DNA of 64,000 nucleotides from CAJCIS01 sp965276755 (GTDB lineage: Bacteria > Pseudomonadota > Alphaproteobacteria > Acetobacterales > Acetobacteraceae): contig OZ255625.1 in NCBI GenBank assembly GCA_965276755.1, forward strand, positions 930,001 to 994,000, written 5' to 3'. Positions 56,257 to 64,000 of the stretch are shown piece after piece. Below the pieces are notes generated by a model. The model ran no database searches, was not told where the DNA came from, and worked only from the letters and a program-made list of their open reading frames with translations. Both the position numbers and the translations under genes were made by a program. Each line of letters opens with the position of its first letter. Within the stretch, counting starts at the first letter, position 1.

Positions 56257-56344
56257 GTCTCTCTCTCATCTTTTCCGTTAGCCAGACCGTGCAACAGGGC
56301 GCCGGCGTAGGCTTTGAGCAACATCTGCCCGGCATTATCCGCGC

Positions 56345-57223
56345 ATGGCAACTGGACAGAACCGCCACATCGCCGTCGGCGCCGACTGGGTCGGTCGCCC
56401 CCCGCCCGTGCTGATGCGGCAGGAGCGCGCCCCGCCCGTGGCGGACACGCCGCGCCGCTGGAGTGACGCGCGCCTGGCCGCGGTCGAGACGCTATGGGGC
56501 GAAGGCTTCACCGCCCCTGGCGGGGCCGAGGAGGTGCTGAGCCTGGCCGCCGCTCTGGAACTGGCGCATGGGGACAGGCTGCTGTTGCTGGGTGGGGGCC
56601 TGGGTGGGCCGGCTTGCGCCATCACCGAGGATAGCGGTGCCTGGATCGCCAGTTTCGAGGCGGAGAGCGCCCTTGCCGAAGCAGCGCGAACACGCCTTGC
56701 TGCCCGCGATTGCGGCACCCGCATCGAGATCCGCGGCTTCGATCCGCACGAGCCCGATTTTGGCGCTTGCGTGCTGGATCATGCGCTTTCCATGGAAGCG
56801 CTTCGCGGTGCCGATCCGGTGATCACGCTGGATCGCATGGCGGCCTCGCTTCGGCCGCGCGGGCAGATCGTCATGACCGAAATGGTCAGCGACCGTGAGG
56901 TGCCGGTCAGCGATCGCGAGTTTGCCGCCTGGTGCCGGCTGGAAAACCGCCTGCCAGCCCTGCCAAGCGGCCAGACGATCACCACCGCGCTGACGCGGCT
57001 GCGCTACGATGTGCGGGTGGTGGAGGACGTTTCCACCGCGCACGTGGAAGCGGCAGTGACCGGTTGGCGCAATGCCATGCAGGCGATCAGCCGAGGTGCT
57101 GCACCCGAGCCGGCCTCGGCCGCGATGGTGATGATCGAGGCGGAGCTATGGCTTCTGCGCATTCGCATGATGCGCCGCTTCGGCCTGCGTTTGATGCGGT
57201 GGCACGCGGTAGCAACGCACTGA
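56345..57223 (+). CDS. SAM-dependent methyltransferase-like protein
   Basis: This 292-residue protein resembles class I methyltransferases: motif I is RLLLLGGGLGGPACAI (GGGLGG in place of GxGxG), then ASFEAESALAEAARTRLAAR and CGTRIEIRGFDPHEPDFGAC. SLRPRGQIVMTEMVSDREVP gives motifs IV-VI. A C-terminal helical region follows (VEAAVTGWRNAMQAISRGAA). The changed motif I may mean altered cofactor binding. The substrate is unknown. Confidence 0.7.
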   Translation: MATGQNRHIAVGADWVGRPPPVLMRQERAPPVADTPRRWSDARLAAVETLWGEGFTAPGGAEEVLSLAAALELAHGDRLLLLGGGLGGPACAITEDSGAWIASFEAESALAEAARTRLAARDCGTRIEIRGFDPHEPDFGACVLDHALSMEALRGADPVITLDRMAASLRPRGQIVMTEMVSDREVPVSDREFAAWCRLENRLPALPSGQTITTALTRLRYDVRVVEDVSTAHVEAAVTGWRNAMQAISRGAAPEPASAAMVMIEAELWLLRIRMMRRFGLRLMRWHAVATH

Positions 57224-57229
57224 CCGCGT

Positions 57230-58510
57230 TCACTGGAACCGCGCGTGGCTGGGTTGGCCGGGCGGGGCAACGCCTGGCCCGTTACCTAGAAGCGTGATGC
57301 GCGCGCCTGTAGGGTTTGCCAGCCAGCCATCGAACACCTTCTGTGCCGTATGCACACCGTCGGGGAAGGCTGTGGACAGCGTGAAGGCGGTGTTGTTCTC
57401 GAGGATGACGTGCTCAAGGTCATCAGGCGCGTAGAAGCTGAACGTGGCAGGCGTGCCGGAGGCGGTCAGCGCCTGGGCCATTTGCGTGGCAAAATACGTT
57501 TCGTAAATTCCCACTTTGCTCTTGGGGTTGGTGCTGAGCTTGCAGGATGGAGCGGATCCCTCCGGGCAGATTTCGTCGTGCAACTGCGCCTGGTCGAGCT
57601 GTGATTCCGCCACAAAAGACGGCAGCGCAATGTATCCGTTGTCCAGCACGTAGGCGGTATCGTAGCAGTTGGTGGTCTGCGCAGGCTGTTGTGCCAGGCA
57701 CGCGGGATCGCCACTGCCGTTCCAGAAAGCCAGCCAGGCAGGCAACGTCATTTCGAAAAAATTGGGATGGCCGGTATAGGCGTAAGGCGGCTTGGTGTAG
57801 CTCGCCTCGTATTGACCGACATCGAGGGCAAATCCTGCATCATTGGCGAACAGGATTTTCCCCGCTGGAAGCTTCGGCAAGAGCCCAAGCAGCGCGTTGA
57901 CATTGACCGTGGCGCCGACCCCGCCGGCCGAACTGCCGCCGATGAGGATTTCGCTGGCCTGACTCAGGCCAGGCGCCAGTTCGGCCACCGATTGTACTTG
58001 CACGTTGGCGACAGCATGTCCCTGGAAGCTCCATGTGTTCGGGTCATTGCCTGCAAAGCCCGTCGTGACCGATGGCGCGCGCGCCCCCGCCCATGTGTCA
58101 CTGGAGCAGTAATGCATGAAAACGATGTTTGCATTGTAGAGCAGCGGGCTCATCGTGGCGGAACTCGATAGAAGGCCTTGGCCCTGGCCAGGCATGAACC
58201 CGTTCGAGGTGACCAGGCTTGGCTGCTTGACGGCGCGCGTGGCGCAGGTGGGCTGATCGGCGCATTGGTCGCCCCCTTCGAACCAGAACACCCAACGGGT
58301 CGCACCCGCGCCGGCGCCCGGGCGATACCAGAAGGCCGGCTGGGTGCCGTCATTGCACAACGCGGCAGCATTCAGCGAAGGGTCAACGGTGCAGGCGGTC
58401 GCTCCGGCTTTTGTGGCGTAGCAGTTGACGCCGCCGGCCGCGCGCGCGGCGCCGGGCAGCAATGGTGCGACAAGGAGACAGGCGAGTAGGGCAGATCGAA
58501 AGGATGTCAT
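57230..58510 (-). CDS. pectinacetylesterase/Notum-like secreted esterase
   Basis: This 426-residue exported protein has a signal peptide (SALLACLLVAPLLPGAARA) and the pectinacetylesterase/Notum pattern: RWVFWFEGGDQCADQPTCAT, FMHYCSSDTWAGARAPSV, and the nucleophile block ILIGGSSAGGVGATVNV (Ser). Acid and base are likely in AEDxD-like KILFANDAGFALDVGQYE and DDLEHVILENNTAF. Many cysteines suggest disulfides. It probably removes acyl groups from a polysaccharide or lipidated protein outside the cell. Confidence 0.82.
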   Translation of the reverse strand: MTSFRSALLACLLVAPLLPGAARAAGGVNCYATKAGATACTVDPSLNAAALCNDGTQPAFWYRPGAGAGATRWVFWFEGGDQCADQPTCATRAVKQPSLVTSNGFMPGQGQGLLSSSATMSPLLYNANIVFMHYCSSDTWAGARAPSVTTGFAGNDPNTWSFQGHAVANVQVQSVAELAPGLSQASEILIGGSSAGGVGATVNVNALLGLLPKLPAGKILFANDAGFALDVGQYEASYTKPPYAYTGHPNFFEMTLPAWLAFWNGSGDPACLAQQPAQTTNCYDTAYVLDNGYIALPSFVAESQLDQAQLHDEICPEGSAPSCKLSTNPKSKVGIYETYFATQMAQALTASGTPATFSFYAPDDLEHVILENNTAFTLSTAFPDGVHTAQKVFDGWLANPTGARITLLGNGPGVAPPGQPSHARFQ

Positions 58511-58621
58511 CGAGCACTCCCTTATTCGAAGCCCGGCTCGGGCACAGCTACAGTGGGCGCCTGACTGGGCGGGAAGTCTAGGGCGGTTAGTTGCAAAATG
58601 CAGCAGAAGCGAAGCCCGCCA

Positions 58622-59050
58622 TTAGCGCGCTTCCAAAACCACTTGCTTTGGCCAATGCCACGCAAACCAGACGATCGACAGGGTCAGTATCGCTTCAACG
58701 ACGCCCAGGAACATATAGAATACCCATGCACCTGGCATCGTTGCTGCGATGACGATGGTGTAGGCCAGACCTAGTGCGATATTTGCGTAACGGCTCGCTG
58801 CCGGCCTAAGTGCCAGGGACAGGAAAACCATGACGCTTGGTATGGCCATCAAAACCGCCGCGGCCAACAAGCCGCCCTGTGTTCCGAAGGCTCCTGTTTT
58901 GCCTGCCATGATGTCGGATATCGTGCCGGGCTTGAACAGATTGAATATGTCTCCATAGATGTAGCAGAGCATAACCGCCGTCCATAGCGCCGACAATTTC
59001 ACCTTGGTCGGTATTCCGCTATCCACAAGGACGAGTTCGTCGCTTGCCAT
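58622..59050 (-). CDS. DUF6326 family membrane protein
   Basis: ATG 59050 has GGAGGGGG directly upstream and gives 142 residues. The start TKVKLSALWTAVMLCYIYGD followed by IFNLFKPG is typical of DUF6326. Four membrane helices are visible. Function is unknown. The frame is open further upstream to 59341, but the ribosome site and the family start argue for 59050. Confidence 0.82.
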   Translation of the reverse strand: MASDELVLVDSGIPTKVKLSALWTAVMLCYIYGDIFNLFKPGTISDIMAGKTGAFGTQGGLLAAAVLMAIPSVMVFLSLALRPAASRYANIALGLAYTIVIAATMPGAWVFYMFLGVVEAILTLSIVWFAWHWPKQVVLEAR

Positions 59051-59292
59051 CGCCCCCTCCATCAAAGGGCCGGGTGATTGCCACGGCGCCATCATGTCCT
59101 TGCATTTGCTAGCAGGTGCCGTGCCACAACGGCACAGCCTAGCAGAAGGCGCACCACGACACATCTGCCGCGAGATCGGAGATTGGACCACTACTTGGCG
59201 TGATTTGCCACATGGCAGCCGCAGAAACATACAATGTTCGCCCCGCGGCGGCGTCCACGTGCACGCGTGGCCTGCGTCTTCAGGCTCGCGAC

Positions 59293-59322
59293 TTGACAGA
59301 AGGGGGGTGGGGCGGGTATCGG
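59293..59322 (+). promoter_or_regulatory. candidate rpmJ promoter
   Basis: TTGACA at 59293-59298 is followed after 18 bases by TATCGG (59317-59322). It is about 80 bases upstream of the rpmJ ATG. The rest of 59051-59292 shows no gene on the + strand. Confidence 0.45.
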
Positions 59323-59400
59323 GCCGCCCTCCCTGATTCACCGGGCTCAGCGCCCTTTTTGCATGCCCGGGGGCAAGACTGGGCCAGCCAAGGCAGTGTC

Positions 59401-59526
59401 ATGAAGATCCGCAACAGCCTGCGCGCCGCCAAGGTCCGCGACAAGAATTGCCGCGTGGTGCGCCGTCGCGGCCGCGTTTACGTGATCAACAAGAAGAACC
59501 CCCGCATGAAGGCCCGCCAAGGCTAA
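59401..59526 (+). CDS. rpmJ: 50S ribosomal protein L36 (type without zinc ligands)
   Basis: This 41-residue ribosomal protein reads MKIRNSLRAAKVRDKNCRVV, then RRRGRVYVINKKNPRMKARQ, then G. Only one of the four zinc-ligand residues of the C+ form is present, so it is the C- (YkgO-like) form, which is the usual L36 in many alphaproteobacteria. It stands alone, followed by a family 1 terminator. Confidence 0.97.
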   Translation: MKIRNSLRAAKVRDKNCRVVRRRGRVYVINKKNPRMKARQG

Positions 59527-59529
59527 CTG

Positions 59530-59577
59530 AAGACGGGGGGTCTGGGGGGGATGGCACATCTCCCCCAGTTCTTTTAC
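59530..59577. terminator. G-rich hairpin terminator, family 1
   Basis: GACGGGGGGTCTGGGG continues to GGGATG-gca-CATCTCCCCC and TTCTTTT. It lies just after the rpmJ stop. Confidence 0.75.
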
Positions 59578-59611
59578 TGGCCTTGCTAGGTCTGTCGGGC
59601 CATCTTGCCCC

Positions 59612-61030
59612 ATGATGGATCTTCCTAGCCCCAAAGCTGATGTTTTAGCTGCGCGAGACACGATCGTAGCCGGCCTGCGCCGCATCGTGCCCGGCGAAGG
59701 CGTGATCGCCGAGGCGCGCCGCCTCGCCCCCTACGAAACCGACGGCCTGGCCATCTATCGCCAGCCCCCCATGGCCGTCGTGCTACCCGAAACCACCGAG
59801 CAGGTGGCCCAGATCCTTCGCTTCTGCCACGCCCATGGCGTCCGCGTAATCCCGCGCGGCGCGGGCACCTCGCTCTCCGGCGGGGCGCTGCCGCTGGCCG
59901 ATAGCGTGGTCATCGGTATGATGCGCATGAACGCCATCCTCGATGTCGATTACGCCGATCGCTGCGCCGTCGTTCAGGCGGGGGTCACCAACCTGGCGAT
60001 CACCGGCGCTGTGCAGGAACGCGGGTTTTTCTACGCGCCCGATCCGTCCAGCCAGCTCGCCTGCATGATCGGCGGCAATGTCGGCATGAATTCCGGCGGC
60101 GCGCATTGCCTGAAATACGGCGTGACGGCCAATAACCTGCTGGGGCTGCGCGCGGTCACGATCGAAGGCGACATCATCGATATAGGCGGCGCGCATCTGG
60201 ATGCGGCCGGTTTCGATTGGTTGGGCTTGCTGACGGGCAGCGAAGGCATGCTGGTGGTGGTGACCGAAGTCACCGTACGCATCCTGCATGGCCCCGAGGG
60301 CGCGCGCGCGATGCTCGCCGGATTTGCCTCAAGCGAAATCGCCGGCGCGTGCGTGGATGCCATCATCGGCTCCGGCATCATTCCAGTCGCCCTGGAATTC
60401 ATGGACCGGCCGGCGATCCATGCGTGCGAAGCCTTTGCGCATGCGGGCTATCCGCTGGATGCAGAAGCGCTGCTGATCATCGAAGTGGAAGGCTGCATCG
60501 ATGAACAGGACACGCTTCTCTCGCAAATCGCCGACATCTGCGCGCGCTTTTATCCCGTCAGCATGCGCATTGCACAAACGGCTGAGGAAAGTGCGGCGAT
60601 CTGGAAAGGCCGCAAAGGCGCCTTCGGCGCGATCGGGCGCATCAGCCCCGATTATTTCTGCATGGACGGCACGATCCCCACCAGCCGCCTGCCCGAAGCT
60701 CTGCGCCGGATCGGCGCCATGGCGGACGCGGCGGATCTGAAAGTGTGCAATATCTTCCACGCAGGCGACGGCAATCTGCACCCGCTGATCATGTTCGATG
60801 CCAACGACACAGCCAGCTTCGCGCGTGCGGAAAAACTGGGCATGGATGTGCTGCGGCTATGCGTGGAGCTGGACGGGTGCCTGTCCGGCGAGCATGGCGT
60901 GGGGATTGAGAAGAGGGATTTGATGGGCGTGCAGTTCACACAGACTGAACTCAGCCAGCAACGCAAGATCAAGGACGCGTTTGATCCGGGGTGGCTGTTA
61001 AATCCGGCCAAGGTTTTTCCGTTGCAGTGA
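59612..61030 (+). CDS. glcD: glycolate oxidase subunit GlcD (FAD-linked oxidase)
   Basis: This 472-residue flavoprotein has the FAD-binding-4 domain (PPMAVVLPETTEQVAQILRF; VIPRGAGTSLSGGALPLADS; SQLACMIGGNVGMNSGGAHC; WLGLLTGSEGMLVVVTEVTV) and the FAD-oxidase C-terminal domain (VCNIFHAGDGNLHPLIMFD; GCLSGEHGVGIEKRDL). With GlcE and GlcF it oxidises glycolate to glyoxylate. GlcE follows after a dispersed repeat. Confidence 0.96.
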   Translation: MMDLPSPKADVLAARDTIVAGLRRIVPGEGVIAEARRLAPYETDGLAIYRQPPMAVVLPETTEQVAQILRFCHAHGVRVIPRGAGTSLSGGALPLADSVVIGMMRMNAILDVDYADRCAVVQAGVTNLAITGAVQERGFFYAPDPSSQLACMIGGNVGMNSGGAHCLKYGVTANNLLGLRAVTIEGDIIDIGGAHLDAAGFDWLGLLTGSEGMLVVVTEVTVRILHGPEGARAMLAGFASSEIAGACVDAIIGSGIIPVALEFMDRPAIHACEAFAHAGYPLDAEALLIIEVEGCIDEQDTLLSQIADICARFYPVSMRIAQTAEESAAIWKGRKGAFGAIGRISPDYFCMDGTIPTSRLPEALRRIGAMADAADLKVCNIFHAGDGNLHPLIMFDANDTASFARAEKLGMDVLRLCVELDGCLSGEHGVGIEKRDLMGVQFTQTELSQQRKIKDAFDPGWLLNPAKVFPLQ

Positions 61031-61073
61031 AGGTTGTTCTTTTTTGAAAAAAAGAACCAAAAAACTTTTGTCA
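61031..61073. repeat. T/A-rich hairpin repeat, family 3, between glcD and glcE
   Basis: The core at 61036-61057 is GTTCTTTTTTG with AAAAAAAGAAC, followed by CAAAAAACTTTTG. The glcE frame is open through it. Confidence 0.78.
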
Positions 61074-61087
61074 GTTGGCATACGGCT

Positions 61088-62266
61088 TTGACGGAGGCGG
61101 GACTCCAGGAACAGGTGCGCGACGCCTTTGAACGACGCGAGCCGGTCGTCATACGGGGCGGCAATACCAAGGCGGCGATGCTGCGGCCGGTGCAGGCGGC
61201 GCGCACGCTCAGCTTGCGCGACCATACCGGTGTTACGCTCTACGCCCCAAAAGAATTGGTCTTTGCCGCGCGCGCGGGCACCGCGATGGCCGATGTGGAC
61301 GCAACGCTCGCCGCGAGCGGACAGCACATGATCGCCGAACCGCCGGACTATTCGCGCCTGCTGGGTGCGGAGGGTGCGCAGACACTGGGCGGCGTGGTCT
61401 CGGCCAATCTGTCAGGACCGCGGCGCATCGCCTGGGGTGCCGTGCGTGATCACGTGCTGGGCGTGCGCGCAATTAATGGCACCGGCGAGCTTATTCGCAG
61501 CGGCGGCCGTGTGCTGAAGAACGTCACGGGCCTCGATCTGTGCAAACTGCTGACCGGCGCGCATGGCACGCTTGGGGTGCTGAGCGAAATTACAGTCAAG
61601 GTACTGCCGGCGCCGGCCGACAGCGCGTCGATCGTGGTGCGCGGGTTGGATGCGGCGGCGGGCGTGCGCGTGTTGTCCGCGGCACTGGGTTCTGCGTTTG
61701 GCGTATCCGGGGCCGCGTATTTGCCGGACGCTGCTGCGGCGCGAATTGGTGAGAGCGGCGGCCTGGCACTGATGCGTATCGAGGAAAGTGCGGCCTCGGT
61801 TGCCTATCGCAGCGAGCGGCTGCGTGCGGCCTTTGCCGCCGATGGATTGGCAGCCGAGATATGGCCGGCCGCGCGCAGCGTGGCGGTTTGGCGCGCAGTG
61901 CGCGATGCCGACGTGTTGCCGGCCGAACCGACAGACGCGGTATGGCGCGTTTCGGTGCGGCCGTCCCGCGGGCCTGGTGTGTTGGAGGCGGCCCACCGCG
62001 CCGGCGGGACGGGGTTTCTGGATTGGGGCGGTGGCCTCGCGATGGTGGCGGGGCCGGCGCTCGACCAGATGCATGCGGCGGTGACGAGTGCTGCGCGGGA
62101 GGCGGGCGGCGTTTGGATGTTGCTGCGCGCGCCCGCGCCTTGGCGCGCGGCGGTGGCTGTGGTGCCGGCCGAGGCGCCGGCGCTGTCAGCAATTACGCGA
62201 CGGGTGAAGGCCGCGTTCGATCCGGCGGGAATACTCAACCCGGGGCGAATTTTCGCGGGGGTTTAG
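61088..62266 (+). CDS. glcE: glycolate oxidase subunit GlcE (FAD-binding)
   Basis: This protein of about 392 residues has the FAD-binding fold (REPVVIRGGNTKAAMLRPVQ; LVFAARAGTAMADVDATLAA; TLGGVVSANLSGPRRIAWGA; VTGLDLCKLLTGAHGTLGVL) and the C-terminal segment VKAAFDPAGILNPGRIF. The start is unclear: TTG 61088 precedes the conserved region, but the frame is open through the upstream repeat to TTG 61034, which would add repeat-coded residues (FFFEKKNQKTF). No glcF gene follows; the next genes are brnT-brnA. Confidence 0.92.
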   Translation: MTEAGLQEQVRDAFERREPVVIRGGNTKAAMLRPVQAARTLSLRDHTGVTLYAPKELVFAARAGTAMADVDATLAASGQHMIAEPPDYSRLLGAEGAQTLGGVVSANLSGPRRIAWGAVRDHVLGVRAINGTGELIRSGGRVLKNVTGLDLCKLLTGAHGTLGVLSEITVKVLPAPADSASIVVRGLDAAAGVRVLSAALGSAFGVSGAAYLPDAAAARIGESGGLALMRIEESAASVAYRSERLRAAFAADGLAAEIWPAARSVAVWRAVRDADVLPAEPTDAVWRVSVRPSRGPGVLEAAHRAGGTGFLDWGGGLAMVAGPALDQMHAAVTSAAREAGGVWMLLRAPAPWRAAVAVVPAEAPALSAITRRVKAAFDPAGILNPGRIFAGV

Positions 62267-62321
62267 GTGCGGGCGATCGGTGTTGCGCCCCATTATATTT
62301 CGTGATACGGTAATAGTGTAG

Positions 62322-62600
62322 ATGGATATCAGCTTCGATCCGTCCAAGCGCGCTTTGACTCTGCTGCACCGAGGGTTGGATTTCGCGGATGCGGGGCTAG
62401 TGTTTGCGGGCCGCACTGTGACAGTGAGGGACACAAGGCGTGACTACGGAGAGGAGCGCTTCATCACGGCAGGCTACATGGCGGGGCGCTGCGTGGTGCT
62501 GGTTTGGACACTGCGCGAAAACGCCCGCCGCGTCATTTCCATGAGGTTCGCGCATGCCGAGGAAGAAAGAGACTGGCTTGGTGACATGGACCGAACCTGA
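62322..62600 (+). CDS. brnT: BrnT-family toxin (RelE-like ribonuclease)
   Basis: This 92-residue protein fits BrnT: ISFDPSKRALTLLHRGLDFA, DYGEERFITAGYMAGRCVVL, VWTLRENARRVISMRFAHAE. BrnT toxins cut RNA and are neutralised by BrnA. The gene overlaps brnA by 47 bases, as is common. The AT-rich gap 62267-62321 should hold the promoter, but no clear operator is seen. Confidence 0.88.
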   Translation: MDISFDPSKRALTLLHRGLDFADAGLVFAGRTVTVRDTRRDYGEERFITAGYMAGRCVVLVWTLRENARRVISMRFAHAEEERDWLGDMDRT

Positions 62601-62841
62601 CGATGCGCCGGCGCTGACCACAGCGATGCTTGCAAATGCAGAAGTGTTCGAAGGTGACACCTTCGTGCGCCGCGGGCGGGGCCGGCCGAAATCGGCCGCG
62701 CCCCGTGAACAGATCAGCGTGCGTCTTGATACGGATGTGTTGGCAAGGCTGCGTCAGGCGGGACCGGGGTGGCAATCGCAGATCAATGTCCTTCTGCGAC
62801 AGGCATTGCATATGACAGGTGATTCGCAACGCGCCGCGTAA
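62554..62841 (+). CDS. brnA: BrnA-family antitoxin
   Basis: This 95-residue protein ends with the BrnA ribbon-helix-helix DNA-binding region REQISVRLDTDVLARLRQAG then PGWQSQINVLLRQAL, after GRGRPKSAAP. The N-terminal half would wrap the toxin. It follows and overlaps brnT, the usual order, and should repress the shared promoter. Confidence 0.9.
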   Translation: MPRKKETGLVTWTEPDDAPALTTAMLANAEVFEGDTFVRRGRGRPKSAAPREQISVRLDTDVLARLRQAGPGWQSQINVLLRQALHMTGDSQRAA

Positions 62842-62854
62842 GTGCGGACATTAA

Positions 62855-63457
62855 TCAAACGCGAAACCGCTCCTCCATCTCGGCACCCCGCAGCATTTGG
62901 CCTAAAATACGCGGAATCCCGAGACAGGTTTGCAGCAGAAGTTTGAGACCAGTCAATCGATCGCACCTCTCAGTTGGAAACTTTAATAATAGGACGCCCA
63001 AGTCTCTCCGTGCAGGCACATGACCCACCCTTCGCGCAGCCTCAAGATACGCGCGTGCGCGCGTAACGTTGGACGTTCCACCTTCGTCTAGGAATATACG
63101 TGCGAGTCGGTAAGCAGCTGGCGCACAGCTCAGGCAAGCTGCCTGTTGAAAACGCTGTGCAAGCACCGCTCACGTTTCCCTCTTCCTGAAGAATGCGCCC
63201 TACCATGTAGGCAGCCGGGGGAAATCCCGCTTGTGCAACTTGCTTGTACCAATATATTTTGAAGGTATTGATGGCTCTGAAGCACTTCTTACCGGAAACA
63301 CATCCGCCAAATACATCATGGCCGCGATCGATCCCTGATCGGCAAGCTCGGACAAGCCTGCGATAGAAGCGGCCGGGTCTCGCCCCATCAAATTGTACAG
63401 GCGCCTAACCTCGGGCGGTTTTGGCTCCAAGTCCCAATCGATATCGTGAAGTTCCAC
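62855..63457 (-). pseudogene. Sel1-repeat protein gene with two compensating frameshifts
   Basis: The outer parts (63457 down to about 63290: MELHDIDWDLEPKPPEVRRL, SELADQGSIAAMMYLADVF; and 63166 down to 62855: APAAYRLARIFLDEGGTSNV, ARAYLEAARRVGHVPARRDL) share one frame. The middle segment reads in another frame as YWYKQVAQAGFPPAAYMVGR, then ILQEEGN, a classic Sel1 unit. The outer frame stops at 63200. Two indels of opposite effect explain this. The whole 603-base span would give about 200 residues of Sel1-like helical repeats. Confidence 0.6.
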
Positions 63458-63473
63458 GACGTCTCACGAATAC

Positions 63474-64000
63474 CTATACCTCGCCCCGCTCCCCAGCCCA
63501 CTCCCGCCAAAGCATGATCAGCGCCGCCATAATCGCCGGCCCCAAAAACAACCCAAGCAGTCCCCAGATCTCCACCCCGCCCAAAATCCCCAGCAGCACC
63601 CAGATAAACGGCAGCTTGGTATGGCCGCCGATCAGCACTGGCCTGATGAAATGGTCCGCCGTGAACGTCACCACCAATCCCGCCCCGAGCACCACGAGCG
63701 CCCAGGCAATAGAGCCCTTCGCCGCCAACAGCAGCGCCGCCAGGCCAAAGGCCAGCCCCGCGGCAAACGGGATCATGGCTGCCACCGCGGTGACCGCGCC
63801 AAAGACCGTGGGGTGGGGCACCCCGGCGATGGCGTAGATGACGCCAAGGATCAGCCCCTCGCCCAGACCGACCAGCACCAGCCCATCTACCGTGCCATGC
63901 ACCGAGGCGATGATCTGCCGGCCGACGCGCTCGCCGCCGGGGCCGAAGGCACGCAACGCCGCCCGGCGCATCTGGTGCGTCAGGGCGTGGCCCTCCTTGA
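63474..64000 (-). CDS. AI-2E family transporter, C-terminal part (runs off the right edge)
   Basis: The visible 175 residues contain the C-terminal membrane region of the AI-2E/PerM family: VDGLVLVGLGEGLILGVIYA, IAGVPHPTVFGAVTAVAAMI-PFA, FTADHFIRPVLIGGHTKLPF, WVLLGILGGVEIWGLLGLFL-GP. The 5-prime half lies outside the window; the frame is open to base 64000. The substrate is uncertain; few members export AI-2. Confidence 0.92.
   Translation of the reverse strand, partial: KEGHALTHQMRRAALRAFGPGGERVGRQIIASVHGTVDGLVLVGLGEGLILGVIYAIAGVPHPTVFGAVTAVAAMIPFAAGLAFGLAALLLAAKGSIAWALVVLGAGLVVTFTADHFIRPVLIGGHTKLPFIWVLLGILGGVEIWGLLGLFLGPAIMAALIMLWREWAGERGEV

Noticed and set aside
1..64000. tRNA, rRNA or riboswitch genes
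   Set aside because: I looked for cloverleaf-type and TPsiC-like sequences in the larger gaps and saw none that hold up by eye; a covariance search would be decisive.

Overview
The window looks like an alphaproteobacterial chromosome, most likely a member of the Acetobacteraceae. The reasons are high GC content, an imuA-imuB-dnaE2 mutagenesis cassette with a GAAC-N7-GAAC LexA box, an sdhC-D-A-B operon, a 41-residue single-cysteine L36, a GNAT-MutT fusion next to argJ, a PEP-CTERM-type tail, and very G-rich terminator repeats. The assignment is an inference from gene content; no rRNA, tRNA or CRISPR array is visible.

Region 1 (1 to about 15,650) is an accessory island whose left edge lies outside the window. 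It holds an ISAzo13-family element with an amber mutation in its transposase, a Fic AMP-transferase preceded by four 11-bp repeats at an exact 24-bp period, fragments of a HigB-like toxin and a DUF4143 ATPase that each begin just downstream of a short dispersed motif, an intact XRE antitoxin-like regulator, a tyrosine recombinase, an apparently co-directional cassette (unknown small protein, GIY-YIG/HTH nuclease, FtsH-like AAA-M41 protease without membrane anchor, two coupled small genes), an ISL3 element with a perfect 8-bp target duplication, and a large serine recombinase. The recombinase frame runs out of the island into gshB, so the right island boundary is probably at 15,630-15,670, in a chromosomal repeat that recurs at 33.9 kb. 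The 6.6-11.5 kb cassette is the best candidate for an undescribed system.

Region 2 (15.7-31.6 kb) is core chromosome: gshB, a PEP-CTERM protein, an AraC/VOC pair, a phosphatase/ATPase pair, sdhCDAB, a HAD-IIIC (FkbH-like) gene interrupted by a run of 16 G that looks phase variable, argD-argF, small membrane proteins, DUF2147, DUF1178, glutaredoxin, comF and a DUF4160-DUF2442 pair.

Region 3 (31.7-48.9 kb) holds the SOS mutagenesis cassette imuA-imuB-dnaE2, a beta-helix protein, a quinone oxidoreductase/hydrolase pair, a ClC channel with CBS domains, a YfhO-like membrane protein with a frameshifted lipoprotein gene, DUF2252, and a hydrolase-cinA-lipoprotein operon.

Region 4 (49-64 kb) holds GNAT-MutT, argJ, a parvulin, secA, ppa, a methyltransferase-like gene, a pectinacetylesterase-like secreted enzyme, DUF6326, rpmJ, glcD-glcE, a brnT-brnA toxin-antitoxin pair, a Sel1-repeat pseudogene and a truncated AI-2E transporter gene. 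Three dispersed repeat families punctuate gene ends: G-rich hairpin terminators, T/A-rich hairpins built on GTTCTTTTTT, and GGGGCTCTGCCCC hairpins. Several copies supply stop or start codons to the flanking genes.
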